Assembly: GCA_016987375.1 (NCBI GenBank)
Contig: PJRA01000353.1
Coordinates: 251,153 to 315,152, forward strand
Length of the DNA: 64,000 nucleotides
From: Brachionus koreanus
Taxonomy: Eukaryota; Rotifera; Eurotatoria; Ploima; Brachionidae
Reading direction: 5' to 3'
A program made the translations under genes and the position numbers. Below, piece after piece: positions 33,501-48,500 of this stretch. The notes below the pieces were generated by a model, which was not told where the DNA came from, did no database searches, and worked only from the letters and a program-made list of their open reading frames with translations. Each line of letters begins with the position of its first letter. Position 1 is the stretch's first letter.

Positions 33501-36500
33501 TTCAATATTGACACAATCTTCGGCAAACATTTTAAGAAGATTTGAATTTGCTTTTAGACACTTAATGGATTCTCTTTTAAAACCATTTTTGGAAAAAATT
33601 TCAAAGCTTGTTTGATAGAGCTTAAAAAAAATTAATCCTTAATCAAAATTGATAAAATCTGAATTTTATTCTATTTACATTTATAACATTAGAAAATCTC
33701 TTGAACATAGTTGGATGCATACTGTTTCTTCGCGATGAGCGTTTTGCCATTCGACTTCGTCTAGCCAATTCTTCTTCGTTTAACTTACCATTAGTGACAC
33801 CTTCATATGTTATTTCAGCCAAATCAAAGTACATACACGCTTCAATATATGCAAAAATTGATAATTTATTTGTTCGAATTGACTTTTCTTTTTGAATTAA
33901 TTCTATTGATTTGTTCAAAATCTTTAAGCATTTTTCATAGCCTTCTTTATCATTGTAGTCATATCGGTGTGAATCGACCAAAAGACGAATTGATTTCCAC
34001 CAAAATTCTTCATCAATAGCAATTTTCTAGAAATAATTTTTTTTAAATAAGAAAAAATCTATTTAAATGAAGAATACTTGAGCACTCAAAGCATAATTTC
34101 TAGCTTCTATGAGATCATAGTCAAAAAGTGCTATTTTACCAAGCATATATTGAATTTTTCCTTGAGTTTCATTGTCTTCAAAAGTCTTTATAAAATATTT
34201 TTTTTAAATAAAATTTTCAGAAATTGTATTGAAATTAAATTTATTTTGAATATTAAGAATTCTTTTTGAAATTAAATGGTGGTGACCATGTTGAGTCGAC
34301 ATGGTCAATTTTCAAAAAAAAAAAAAAAAAGTTCCTTTTTTTGCCAATAAATTATTAATTAATCAACAATGAATATTATTAACTGACAAGTAATTTAAAA
34401 TATCATTGCATGAATTCATTTAAAATTTGGAAAAATATAGAAATAAAATAGATATTGCCTGGTGTTTTCAGATTCCAAGATTTCTTCTAATTACCATTTA
34501 AATTAGTGATGGGTCTTAACTAATTTAGTTCAGTCGACTAAATTTTAGCTAACTATATATTAGTCGACTAGAATTTTAGTTTACCAAGATTTAGTTTTTT
34601 TTTAAATTGTTTATTTATTATTTTAAATGGCTTTGAGTATCAAAACTCTTTTTGCCATTAGAGTAAAAATTATAAGTGAAGAAGTGTGCGTACAAGTTTC
34701 AAAAAAAAAATATTGTCTAACTAGCAGTCCACTGGGAAAGTTCATTGGAGACTTGACATAGGAGGGTCAAGTCTCATTCCTTTATTTAGATAGACATATC
34801 ATTTATTGTGGGAAAACTTTTCTAAATAAGGATAGGTTACAAAATCAGATGTATTTTGTTGATTTTCTATTCTATTGGCAAAATAATAAAATATTATTTC
34901 TTTATTTTTTGTATTAGTAATATTAAGCGACAATGTGAGAACTTTAGTCAATCAAAAATTATATTATATTCGAAAATAAATTAATTTTTAATAACTTAAG
35001 AATAATAAAGCAAATGAATTAAAACTTTGTAATTTCTTTGATATTTATAAAAGAAAAACATATTTTTATAAATATTTTTTAGTTAACTAAAATGTAAGCT
35101 TACTAAATTTTAGTCGACTAACTTTTAGCTAACTAAGCTAGAGAAAAAACTCCCATTACTAATTTAAATATCAATCATTCCATTTAGAAGTATAAAAATT
35201 GAAAAAAAAATATAAAAAATTAACTTTAAAAAATTTTTGAATTACAAAAAACAAAAAGAAATTTTAGTCTTTTAATTGAAGGTTTAATTTTGAGCCCGTA
35301 CCACTAAATAAATAAAATCTTTAATAAACTAAATAATTTTAATTATTTCAGAGTTAACTTTTATTTTTCAATGTTTAGCCAGTCACCAAAAATCGCAAAA
35401 AATTTTTAAAATTGAATTCTAACTGTCTTATCAGGAAAAATTTGTTCAATTTTTATTTAAGAAATAATATTACTATAAAATTTTCTTTGATTAAAGTTAA
35501 AAAATAGATACTAAGATGAAATAAATCTAGCAAAGCTTAAAACTGAAAATTATCATTTTTTTTTTTTTAAAAATACCTTTATAAGGTGCAGAAAAAATAT
35601 TTTAGTAAATCGATTCATAAATTTTTTCAAATTTAAATCATTTCTGAAAGGAATCTTAAAATAGAGAGAAGGATTTGTGTTGGTCCCGAATCAAAAAGCA
35701 GTGGTTAATCTAAACACAAGAAAACCGATGATCCTTTGAGATACAAGCATTAGAAAAAAGTATCAAAACGAAACCGGTCCTTCAAGTGTTAACATGACGA
35801 GATATCGTCGTTGTGTGATGGCTATTTGATACATTTAAGCATATTCTATTTAATTCTTTTTTTTCATCATTTTTTGATTCTTTGTTACTTTCTTAATTAG
35901 ATTGAAAGAATTTTTTTTTTACTTACAACACTAGCATTTAGAGCTTCATACAAATAGTCTCTGGCAATTTGGTAAAATCCACTTTCAATTAAATATTCAG
36001 CGAGAATAATCCAAACATCTTTATAAAGAATGTGAAAAAAATTATTGTCAATTTTTTTCTTCTCTCCTGGTAGCTTTAAATCACTTGGGTCAAATTGCTT
36101 TATGTTGTTTAGATTCTGTACCGTATTTTCTCCATTAGTTTCACCGCTTATTTTTACATTTTGATTCTTAGCCATTATTTGCTTCTTTTTTAGTTTATTT
36201 TTATTTAATATGAAAGAATTAGTCGAAAATCCGCCTTTTTTTGACGAAGATGAAAAAGAAGCAATACTATTTGATTTAAAAGTATTATCCTCATCTTCCA
36301 ATTGAGTCAGTCGTTGCTTAAAAGAGTATATTTCATCTCGGGACAAACAAGTCTCTAGTGCATCTATTTGTAAAAGCTTAAGGAAAATAGATGCATTAGG
36401 ACTTGCTACTTGAGCTGTGATATCTGTTGAAGGTTTCAAAATCAATTTGGCCAAAGCTTGCTGATGAAACCCAATGGCTTGCATCAAATTCAATTCTACA

Positions 36501-39500
36501 CATAAATTTATCATTCTTAGTCTCAAGTAGACATTTAATGAAGTTATCTGTGAATTGTTTTCTTTTGACAATGCTGAATTAACCACAAATAATTGAAGAT
36601 GATAAACAGGAAAAATTAAATGCGACCATCCGCAATCTCGCAGCATTTCGCTCAATTTGTCCAAATAGTAAAATAACAAAAATGGTTCACTAATTGAATT
36701 TTTATTTATTCCAGTCTTTTTCATCAAATCATGGCTCCAAGAGTTCACGAGCTCTTCATTTAGTTCAAATTGACTCCATTGTTCTTGATTCTGTGGAATT
36801 AAGTTAGCAAGTGTTTCATTTTTTTTTTTTGATTTGGTCTCAGTTGGTTTTTTAACTTCGGCACCTTTGCCTTTAACTTGATTCGTGTCTGTTTGGCCCA
36901 ACTTTTGAATATCTTTACTAGTAATTTGCGCATTTTCAACAGCCAAGCTTATCAATTTGTACACCGATTGGTAAGATTTTAACAAGTATCCCTGGAATTC
37001 ATTGTGATTTTGTCCGACCATTTTGGCCAAAATAACGTTGGCTCTAATGAAGCATTCTAGCTGCTTTATATCCTGAAAATCAGTCCAGTTTAATGAATTG
37101 TCCCATTCTATCGAGTTTGAATCGAATAGAGCTTCTCTAATGTTAGCATTAATTAAATTTTCATACTCTTGCTCAGAATAATTGTCTATTTTTTTATGGA
37201 AACTCTCAACATTGTCGTGAATAGTTGGTAAAATAGACATGGCCGAATTTGTTGCTTTGGTTGTTATCCTTCCTTTGCTATTTGGCTTACTAAGACGGCT
37301 TGAAAAAGCGGCTGAATTTGACCGAGACTTTTCTGTTTTAATTTTAAACATTAGAAAATCAACAGCCCATTCGGTCAAATCAATGCAATTATCTAAATTG
37401 TATTCTTTTGAATACATGAATTGAGCAAGCTCAAGAGTGTACTCAAATTTCAACCATATGCTTTCATCGGACTTAAAAAAATATTTAGTTTTTTAAAAAT
37501 TAAATAGGGAATCTATTTTTTAGTTATCTGTTCTAATAAACATATTTTCACATTCAATTATTGTTCTTCAAGTTAAAAATTGAAAAATTTAACAATAAAA
37601 ATAAATAATTTTGTTTTAAATATGGATATTTTTCAATTTTCTTATATCAAAGGGTAAGAAAAATGGTATCATTTCATAATTAAAATGAAAATTATTTGTT
37701 CTGTTTTTTACTTTGCTTTTTATTTTAAATAATTTTTAAATACATTAAGTAAGTACTGAGCTAGTGCTCCTTCAGATTATAAAAATAAAAATTTATAATC
37801 AAAATAAAATTAAAATAAAATTAAATAAAAAATAAGAATAAAATTAAATGTAGTAAGTATAATTTAAAAAGGATAATATTAAAGAATAGATAAAATGAAA
37901 TAAGGAGTAACAGGATACATATGTTTAATTATCTGATGGCTCAGGAAAAAAGGAAGAACTAGTAAGGTAGCAGTTACACAATGGAGTCGGGTATTCGATA
38001 TTTCTTGATTCGAAACCAGCTTTGTATTCTTTAATCAGTCTGATAACTATGGAATTGAATGACTCAGTCCTGTCCCAACATACCTCTCACTCAACTCAAA
38101 AAGTCGATTCGAGACTGTTAGTAATTTAAGTTTGTTAAAGCCTCATGATACAATATGGAGGGAGTATCATATTTTAATCTAAGTATAGATCTTACTGCTG
38201 TATTTTAAATTGCTTGTGATTTTTGATATTTTTTTCTGAAAATGAATTCAAGCAAGGAAAAGAATAGTCTAGGATTGATGCGACTAAAGATTAATAAAGG
38301 TTTCCTAACGTTTTTTGATTAAGACCCCATTTTTTGTTTGACAGTATCTTAATTAGATTTAGCCTTTTACTGCAACGTTCTTTAATCTCGTCAACAAAAA
38401 GATTAAAATTTAGTTTAGAATCAAATTTGATACTTAAAAACTTGATTTACTTTTTTCTAGAAAAAAATAAAATTCAAATGTTATAAGCCTACTTACACTA
38501 AGTGTTTCAATAGCTCGTTGATAAGACTTGATGGTGTCTGAATTTTTAATTGATGAAAGTGCAACTTTTCTGTACATTTGGGCTAAATTTTTTTCACTTT
38601 CCTCCCTAAACTTTTGCAAGTCCATTTGCACATCCATTCCCAATTTTGACTTGGTAATCACTTTAAATCTATAGATCAACAACCTATGCTTGGTTCGAGG
38701 TAAATCGTTTAATGCCATTTCCATCTGTTCCAAAGCTTCCTCATATTGATTTTTATCCAAAGTTATTTGAAACAAACAAGCGTATAATACACATCTAAGT
38801 GTCAAGTCATCGTAGGCATCGTCTATTTCGCCTGAAACCTCGACAGGTTTTGCTTGTTCTTGCTCACCATCCGTTTTAGACTCATCTTTGGCTGCTTTGA
38901 CACTTTCCTTGGAGCTTTTGTTACTCTTAGCACTTTTTACCGACTTGGCAACCGTGTCTTCTTTTTTGGCCTCAATTTTAGCAATTTCGTCACTATTTGT
39001 GTTCTCTTTAGGCTTATATTTGTACACGTTTGTCCAACTTGCTAAAATTTCCGTCAAATTTTCATAAAGAGTAGCTCTTTCTTGAGGCTGTGCTAAATAT
39101 GGCAGACACAAATTCCAATAGTGTCGAGCGGCATCGACAACTAATTCATAGTTCTCGGCATTTGATGCATAGAGAGCCGCGTCAGCAAATCCGTTCAAAG
39201 CACTGCGTCTTAGAGCGGCTCTAATGTCTTTGGACGTGCCAGAAACATTTGAATTTTGAGACTGATCCAAATTTTGTTTTGAACTAGATGCAATAGGTGA
39301 AGTTATTGGATTGTTTAGAATAAAAGCCAAATGTTCGCCAAGTGCTAAGCAAGCTTCGCTTAATAAATACTGTGACTTCAAATAGACTTTTTTGTTTTCT
39401 GTCTTTTTTTTTTCAAAATAACTAATCAACTCAAGAGCACGTGAATAACAGTATCTAAGATTTTCGGTTTGATTAGCTTTATAGGCCAATTGACATAGAT

Positions 39501-42500
39501 TGGACCAAAGCTCGAGCTCTACTAGCTTATCGGGCCAGGGCTGAGCCGAGTCTACATAACCAATTAGTTCTTTTATTCCAGGCGGCTCTTTAATTTCATA
39601 TGAATTTTGGCCTGACATTTTAAGATTTCGATTTAGAATTTCCACTCCAACCATACACTTTGTGTATTTATCTTGTATTCTTTCATTTGCTTTGCTCAAG
39701 CCAAAGTTTTTAATGCCCGATTGACAAAATTGTCTAGCCAAAACCCAATTTTTAATCAATGGTGATCTAACATTAAGTGCAACAACATCTTTTAAGTCGT
39801 CACCATTAGTGATCATCATGGCATATTCACATACCTCAAGAGCTTTTTTAAAATCACCTCCGGCTTCTGTAGGAATGACAATTGGCTTAGTTGGAGCAGC
39901 TAATAATTGCTTTTTCTTATCAGCGTTTGTGTCCGAGACTATTGGAATTTGCAGCGGTCTTATTTGATCTGCTGGTAGCCAATTCTGCATTATTCCTGAT
40001 GACAAAGCAACGCTAATTGAAACTAACAGTTCAGGCTCACTTAAATAAATAAATTTGTTGAAAAAAAGCATAAATTTTCTTTTGATTAATATTTAACTTA
40101 CGTGTCATGGCCAACTTTTTTGATTGCATCAAAAATTTCAGTCAAAACCGGCACAATTTGATTATTTTTTCTTTTCTCTATTAAATGATGAAAATAGTTC
40201 CATAAATAAGCACCACCTTGACAAACTAACCAGCTTTCTTTTAATTCAATGCCTATTTTGATACCTTGAAGAAAATTGTCTACAGCTTCTTTGCACAAAC
40301 GATCTAGCCAGTCACAGTATTCTTTCCACTCTTTGTCATTTTCAAAATCTCGTTTATTTGTATTGGATTTTGTTTGATCCATTTCGGTTTCACTTTGATC
40401 TGCTAATTTGGCGAATTTGTGAGTCGAAGAGTCATGAGGAATTGGTGGTCTCGGTTTATCAAAAAGTTCAATGCCTTCACCGCGTATATACTGAATTAAA
40501 GACTTAAAATTTAAATTTTTTTTAGTAAATCTTAAATTTTAAATTTAAGAGGAAAATTTTAGGTTGGAAAATTCAAATTTTTGATATAAAGTTAGAAATT
40601 TTTTTATTGTTAATTAAAAAAAGAGTGCTTTTTAGGGATTTAAATTACAAATTTTTTAAAAAATTTTAAATATTTAAAGGTTTAAAGAATTTTCAACACA
40701 GCAAGTGGCTTAAGAATGTGTGTCAAGTCTAGACAGTTTAGAAAAACAATTTGATTTATCTTTATGGAAGAAGCATTCTAATATGTAATTGCTTTATCTT
40801 GTCGGTTTAATCATTAAAACTATGAGCACCAAGCTTTTTTTCATATTTTTTTTATTCATAAATTATTTATAAAAAAAAACATAATAATTCTATAAAGTAA
40901 TATCATTTTTTAAAGATATTTTAAAGACTACATAATTCAAGATACAAGGATTTAAAAATTTTTCAAAAGAGTCAAATTTGATCAAAAACTTCAATTCGCT
41001 TTAATATAATTATTAAGGTTATTTGATAAAACATGTTAAGAAAAATTTTTTAACAAAAAAACTAATTAATTATTTATATTGAAAAAAAGATAAAGTAATT
41101 AAGTGAATGAACATTATTAAATATTCATAATTACAGTTAACTTAATCTAAAAAATGTTTTTACTTTGATTTAAAAGCTTAATTTATTATATATGGAGACA
41201 ACATAAGACGCTTATATATATATATAATAAATAAATAAAGAAAATTAACAACTATATCATTATTTATTGACTTTAAAAAAATCTTTTAATTTGCTTGATT
41301 CAAATCTTCTTCCTTTAATATTGTGGTTTTGTGAAAATAAAAACAATATCTAATAAATTTCAATTTAATAAAACTCTGCAAATTTGGCATAATTTAAATT
41401 TGAAAAAATTTGACTGTAGTGCATTTTACAGAGATTTTCACATCTTTAGCAGACTTTAACAATTGATACAACTATGAATGTTTCATTATATTGCCTTTAA
41501 AGAATTAGTAAAAACCTTTAGAAAAAAGTTATATCCATTTTTAAGATTAATTTATGTTCTATTTGTTCATTTTGTAACAGATTTCACAAAACGTAAAATT
41601 GTATCATTCAGTTTCATCGTCTATTTTCTAATTATTTCACAAATAGATCCCAAATAATAGGTCTTGATAATGAAAAATTGAAACCTGGATCTCTTAGGAT
41701 AAGTGTCCATTAGGATCAGTTTAAAAAACTTAAGATAAAATTTAATGAATACCGGAAACTTAATAGAACAATTGGCAAAATCTATTAATGGAGTGAAAAT
41801 ATATGAATTTTTTATTTAAAATTGATAATTAACTTTGTGACCAAGAGTTCAATATTGAAATCCACTAAATTCAAGCTTTTTTTATTTAATAATATTAATT
41901 TGGTTTTATTATTTATTAATTTTTCTAAAAAATTTAAAAGATTTGATTTAAATTTTTCAATATTTTTTTAAATAATTAACTGATTTGCCTTGAAATTGGG
42001 AATTAAAAATTAAAATTTATAATAAATCCGACTTTATTATTATTTCGCATTTTAACGGATAATTTATATTGCTTTTCAAAATCAATTTGCAGATATTGTG
42101 AAATTCAAATACAAACATAGCAAAAATTCTTCCTATTTTGTCAAATTTAAGTTTGTAATGTATTAGGGAGTTAATAGAAAGATTAGTTACAACTATTTAT
42201 TAAATAAAGATAAATAATATATATAACAATAAAGTTGAGTTGCTTAAATATGGAATCCAGTACATGACTAGATTTACAAAAAGAATAAAGATGCAACAAC
42301 AAATTGCCAAATAAAGTAAAATGAATTTTATTAATTATGGTAGATAAATTATTCAAAACATCAACTAATAATATGACATCCCCCTTTTTTAAAATATTAT
42401 CGCCTTGATAATCACATTATCTCTCTCAATCATATATATCGATTGAATCTTATTCATCTCCATTGCTTTCAGGTCTTGTTTATATTATATTAATTATTCT

Positions 42501-45500
42501 ATTATTTATGTTCCGTAAAAAACATTTTATTAGGATGAATAGGCAAAGGCCTACTATAACAATATTGTTGAGATAGTAAGACTACTACTGTAGAAGATAT
42601 TATTGAGTAAACAAAAATAAAATTTTTTTAAAAAAATACTGCTTTTTTACTTAAAATATGTTTTCTTATGAAAACTAAAAATCTAATTTATCAAAATAGT
42701 AAGAATTTTTGCTACTTTTGCAAATGAATTTCACAATACCCAGTTAATAAGACACCTACCTTTTTTACCTTAAAATCATATATTAACACTAGTCTTTGTA
42801 TCATAATACTCAAAGCTAAAGAAGAAAGCATGATAAGAAAAGCTATGGCAAGATTAATTTTTTGTTTATAATCTGACATTTTTTAAATTTTTCTTAATTG
42901 CGAAACAAAAATTCATTACGTGGTCAAAAAAAAAATGGGTCAGATAAAAAAGGTTTGACGGTAATATTAAGACTGGATAATTACCTCTGCGAATATGAAA
43001 TGAGCTTCGGCCAAATTTCTCATCAATTCAATGTCAAATAAACTGCTGAACTTATCTGTATTCTTCAAAAATCTTGTAATCAATTTATCATCATCATAGA
43101 GTAAACAAAAACGGCAGCTGACTCTGCATATGTCCCAAATTTGCTGTTTACGAGCTATTCTGCACAAATCGTACCAAAGTTTGAGCCTTTCTTTGAAGTC
43201 AAGCTTAATGATCAATTCCAGTTGAGGATTTTCGCACGACGAATTTGGGTTACTACGTAGAAAATTGCGTGCAAATTCATCAATTCTATCGGCCAAATGA
43301 TCACCACTTTTTTTAATACAATTCTCGTAATTGAGCATCTTTTTTTTCAAAATGGTCACTTGATCTTCATTTAGCTTTCCGAATGCCTTAAATGTTTCAC
43401 TTTCAAGAACATGTGTAAACTCGGTGGCTAGTAAATCTCCTGCGCGCAATAAAAGCGACCTAGTGTTAATTTCTTTTGGTGTTTCATTTTTCTTACTGTT
43501 CAATGATTCTAACAATTCGCCAATGGCCGGCTTTAACACTTTTTCCTTGGATTTTCCGCCTATTACACACTGTTCTAGTATCATAGCCACTTGGTCTTCT
43601 ATTCTTTCTGGAGGAAAGTAAAGCTCAGCCCTGAGCCTCAATCGCTTTATTCTGTGCTCAAGCTGTTCTTTGTAAATGTTTTCATCATCAAAATTCAAGG
43701 CTTTTAAAAAATGCTGCTCAGCTGTTTGAAGTTGTTCGATTTCTTCATCACACTTGGCCAATTCAAAGTGAACTTGGGATCGCAAAAGCCATTCCATGCT
43801 CTCAATTGCTTCAAGACACTCGGCCACAAATTGAAGTGGCCGACGCACATTTATTCTCAATCCAGGCTGTAAAAGAGCCAGACAAAAATTCCACTGCTTC
43901 AAACAGCCTAGTTGAATGAGCCGAAAATTTTGAGTTCGCAGAACATTTCGAAGAGTTTCATTGCACTTGTTAATGCATTCAATTCTGATGCGTACCATGT
44001 TCTTGCTAAACTTTTCTTGCTTGTGTTTCAATTGTTTGATTGTTTGTTCACATTCAAGGAACTCAATTTCAAATAAATTTTCTTCGGTTAAATTTTCATT
44101 TTCTTTCAAATAGCCAACAATTCGCGAGCATAGATTTACATCTTCGTAGATTAAGCAAACATGAGCCAAATTTAATAGCAAGCGTTGTCGTCTTTTTACG
44201 TTCAGAGTGTCATCTTTTATCTCAGTGCTATCTGCAGTCATAAATTGGCTCTTGTTTCTTGCTTCAATGGTTCCTTTTCTCTGCGGCAAAAGAATTCTAT
44301 ACAAATCACTTAATTCTTTTTGTATGTCGTCTTCACTGTTCAGATCATCCGATCTAGTACTTTTCTTCTTTCTATTAAACATTTATATAATTAGATTTAA
44401 ATTTATTAAGACAAAAAAAAACTAAAGTAATCTATTTGAGTTTATCACTACGAGCTCAAAGCTAATTTTCCGCATTTTGAATTTTGAAGCAAAAAAGGCA
44501 AACAAAAACTTTAAACAAAATATGCTTTTTTTATTCCAAAATTCATAAGGCCGTTCTAATTAGTTTAAAAAATATGGTTCTAATTTTAAAAATTTAAAAA
44601 AAAATTATTACTTCATCAGCCTATTACTGGAACCGGTTTTAATACTTCTAATTCTTAATAGATTATTTTTTATTTTTAATTAATGAAGAGTTGAAAAATA
44701 CACACCCTTGGATGTAAAGGTTTGAATATAAATGATCAGTATTTTTACTAAGATTATTTATAATAATATGTGATTAAAATTAAATTAACACTAGAACGCC
44801 CGAGGGTTTTTTAAACCCTTTTTTGATTTTAAAAAGTCAATAAAAATTTTTCTAAGAGGAGTTTTGTCAAAGTTTTTTTTTCCCAAATTGAAAATGAAAA
44901 TATGATTATTATTTTATTTTTGAAATTTCAAAATATAATGATTTAATGTCAACAAAAAAAATATATACATAAACGCCCGGAGGGGTTTTTTAAACCCCAT
45001 TAAATTTTAACTTCAGCTTTACTTTCTTTGAAACAGCTTACCAAAGTAAATAATGCAGATTTAGATGCTTCAGGTGATTTTGATTATGAAAATGAAGATA
45101 AAACGTCTAAATCAGACGTAATTTGGAAATGGTACTCGAATGTACAAATGTTTTTCCTAAGACTAATGACCGCAGTCTATTTTTCAGAGAAAGATTTTGT
45201 TTGTTTCATAGGAATTTTACTGTGTATAAATTTTTTTGTCTAGATATTCCTGCCATAGAAATGTGATCCAAAAACTATGGTATACCAAAAATTACCAATT
45301 TCATGTCTAGAAATCGCTTTCTCCTGCTAATGATATATCTCCGATTTGACAATAGGATATCAAGATCATAGCGTGTAACATTTGACAGCTAATTGAAAAC
45401 ACTCAAGCTTGCTACCGACCAAATCAATTCTTAACTGTTGATGAGCAATTGCTGCCATTAAAATGCAGATGTAGCATCTAACAATACATGCCAAATAAAC

Positions 45501-48500
45501 TTGATAAATTTGGCAAAAAATTTTGGTTGTTTTGCTTATTACACATTAAATTTAAAAGGGGTTTTTTAAACCCTTGCCGGGCGTTAACGGTATAAAAAAA
45601 ATCGGGCGTTCTAGTGTTAATATTGCAATTAAAGAATTCAAATGATATAAACTTGTCCCAAAAAAAGAATACGCTGATGATCAAGAATTCAAAAGAATAT
45701 CAAAAGAATTTCTCGATAAAATCAATAAGAAAGTCAGACTTGACAGTCAGTCAGACAGTACACTGACTTGGTAAAGTCTAAATGTAAACACTAAAGACAC
45801 AACAAACATCACTCAGTCAATCAGCTGACGAAAATAGAGAAAATTGGCTCAAGACGAAAAAAGTACTTCTGGGCAACTCAAAGAAATTAGTTAAAAGATG
45901 AAGAAAGTCATGCTCTTCTATCTCAACACCAACTCCAAGACTTTCCCGAGTAGATATTAAACAATTTCTACCGGAAAATGTGGCAGCAGATCATTAATTA
46001 CACGCATGAGTAAAGTTCAATTCATCAACATTCGTCAACAAAAGTAAAACGGTTGATCAGGAATAATGATCAGAAACCTACCTTTAAATTTATTAAAAGA
46101 GATAATAGATCTTTTTAATCTTAGTCTTCAAGGAGGTACAGTTCCTAAAGCTTGGAAAAGTGCCAATATCACAATGATCCCTAAGAAATCTTCTCCTACA
46201 CAAGATCCATCTAATTATCGACCTATTAGTATTACTAGCTGTCTGGGTAAGCTACTTGAACGTATTATTTTCTCAAGATTATATTTCTTGGAAAAAAATT
46301 CGTTGCTAATCCAGGAACAATCTGGATTCAGGAGACATCGAAGAACCGCAGATAATTTAGTTTTCCTTATCCAAAAAGTTGTCGAATCATTTAATAGAAA
46401 GAAAAAAGTATGTTGCTTATTTTTTGACATTTCAAAAGCTTTCGATAAGGTTTGGCATGAGGGAATAATTTACAAGCTGATAAAGATAAATATACCTGCC
46501 TATTTAATATATTGGATTAAATCATTTCTTAATTGTAGAACATTTAAAGTAAACATAAATGATCACATTAGTGATGAATTCAAAATATCTGCTGGCGTTC
46601 CTCAAGGATCAGTTATTAGTCCTTTATTATTTAGTATATTTATTAATGATATTCCTAAAAGAAATAAATTTAATAATGAATATTCACTTCTCTTTGAAGA
46701 CGATCTGGTCAATTTTTTTATTTATAAAAAAAATGGTTATATAGAAAGTAAGATGAATAAGTACTTAGTTGAATTAGAACAGTGGCTTTTCAAGTGGAAA
46801 ATGAAGATCTCCGTTGAAAAGTCTTGCTCAATGATTTTTTCTAAAAACAACAAAGAAAGTTCTATTTTTAATTTAAAGATCTATGGGAATACACAATGGA
46901 GTTGGGTACTCGATATTTCTTGATTCGAAACCTTTGTTATATTCTTCCACTAGTCTGACAACTAGTGGAACAGAGTGGCTCAGTCCTGCCCTAACATATC
47001 TCTCATTCAACTCGATTTGAGACAGTATTTTAAGTTTATTATATGCTTCATGATGTAATATGTTGGAGGGAGTATCATATCTTAGTTTAAGTATAGAACG
47101 AACCGCTGAATTACTTCTTTCTTTTTATATTAGTTTCTGAAAGAGAGTTAAGACAAGGGAAAGAATAATATAGAATTTTTATTTTATTTTTTATTTATTT
47201 TTTTTTCAAATCTGAAGGAGCTTAAGCTCGGTACAGAAATTCAAATAAATAAAAAAATAATAGTTAATTAAAAGAAAGAATTTTACTTTAAATGTTGATA
47301 AAAAAAAATTAATTCGGATTTGGGTTTTAATTTTGGACAATTCTGATTAGTAGTAAAAAAGTATTGAAGCCCGTATAATCGAGTGGTTTGTGTGTTAGTC
47401 ATGGTGGAGGGTTCAAAACCCACTGAGGGTGGAAAAATCTTCAAAAATGTCTCTGCAATACCGGGCGCATGTTTAAAACCCTTTCATCAAAAAATGGGGG
47501 ACCGNNNNNNNNNNNNNNNNNNNNNNNNNNNNNNNNNNNNNNNNNNNNNNNNNNNNNNNNNNNNNNNNNNNNNNNNNNNNNNNNNNNNNNNNNNNNNNNN
47601 NNNNNNNNNNNNNNNNNNNNNNNNNNNNNNNNNNNNNNNNNNNNNNNNNNNNNNNNNNNNNNNNNNNNNNNNNNNNNNNNNNNNNNNNNNNNNNNNNNNN
47701 NNNNNNNNNNNNNNNNNNNNNNNNNNNNNNNNNNNNNNNNNNNNNNNNNNNNNNNNNNNNNNNNNNNNNNNNNNNNNNNNNNNNNNNNNNNNNNNNNNNN
47801 NNNNNTTTAAATTATTTGTCAAAACTTTTTCTTTTTAATATTTAAGATTAAAATTTACCAGAAGAATCTAAAGGTGCTATAATAAGTAGTAGTAATACTA
47901 ATGATATGAATGAATGTCAAAAACCTAATTTAATTTAAAAAGAAGCAATTTAACAACCGAAATCTTTTTAAAAATCAAGTTAAAAATTAAATTGACTTTA
48001 AAAGTAATTCGAAATTGATCTTCTAAAAATATGCTGTTCCTAATAGAACATGTAGTTTTTGATAAAACAAAACACAAAACAAAATTAACCACTCATCTAA
48101 AATACCAAGACAAAAAAAAATTTATTCATATAATTGGAAAATATGTTATTTTTCATTCTAAAAAAGTTAACAGAATAAACCAGTTTAAATCACATTAAAA
48201 AAAAATTTATTTTATTTTTAAAGAGTAAAAATTTTTAAATGAAATTTTAAGAAATTCAATTTTAAAGTTTTTAAAATAAAAAAACTCTTTTCAATACGCA
48301 AAATTTGAATTTGAAAAATTTTAAAAATAATTTCAACTTACTTTGAAGATCTCTTCAAAACTTCAATACGATAAATTATGTCCAGTTCCCGTCTATCTAC
48401 CGATAAAGCTTTAAGCTCTCCATCATCAATCAAATTTTTATTTATCTATAAAAAATTTTGAAAAAAAATTTTTTTTTTATTAAACTTTTTCCTTACCATG

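Noticed and set aside
42740..42880. Possible extra CFAP46 exon starting MSDYKQKINLAIAFL
   Set aside because: Exons 7 and 8 already join in phase with family-like sequence, and this frame lacks a matching acceptor/donor pair.
45028..45243. 71-codon ORF as an independent gene
   Set aside because: It lies inside the piggyBac element and reads as part of its decayed transposase.
47383..47838. Open frames across 47383-47838
   Set aside because: They cross a 301-N gap; only a few real codons are present.
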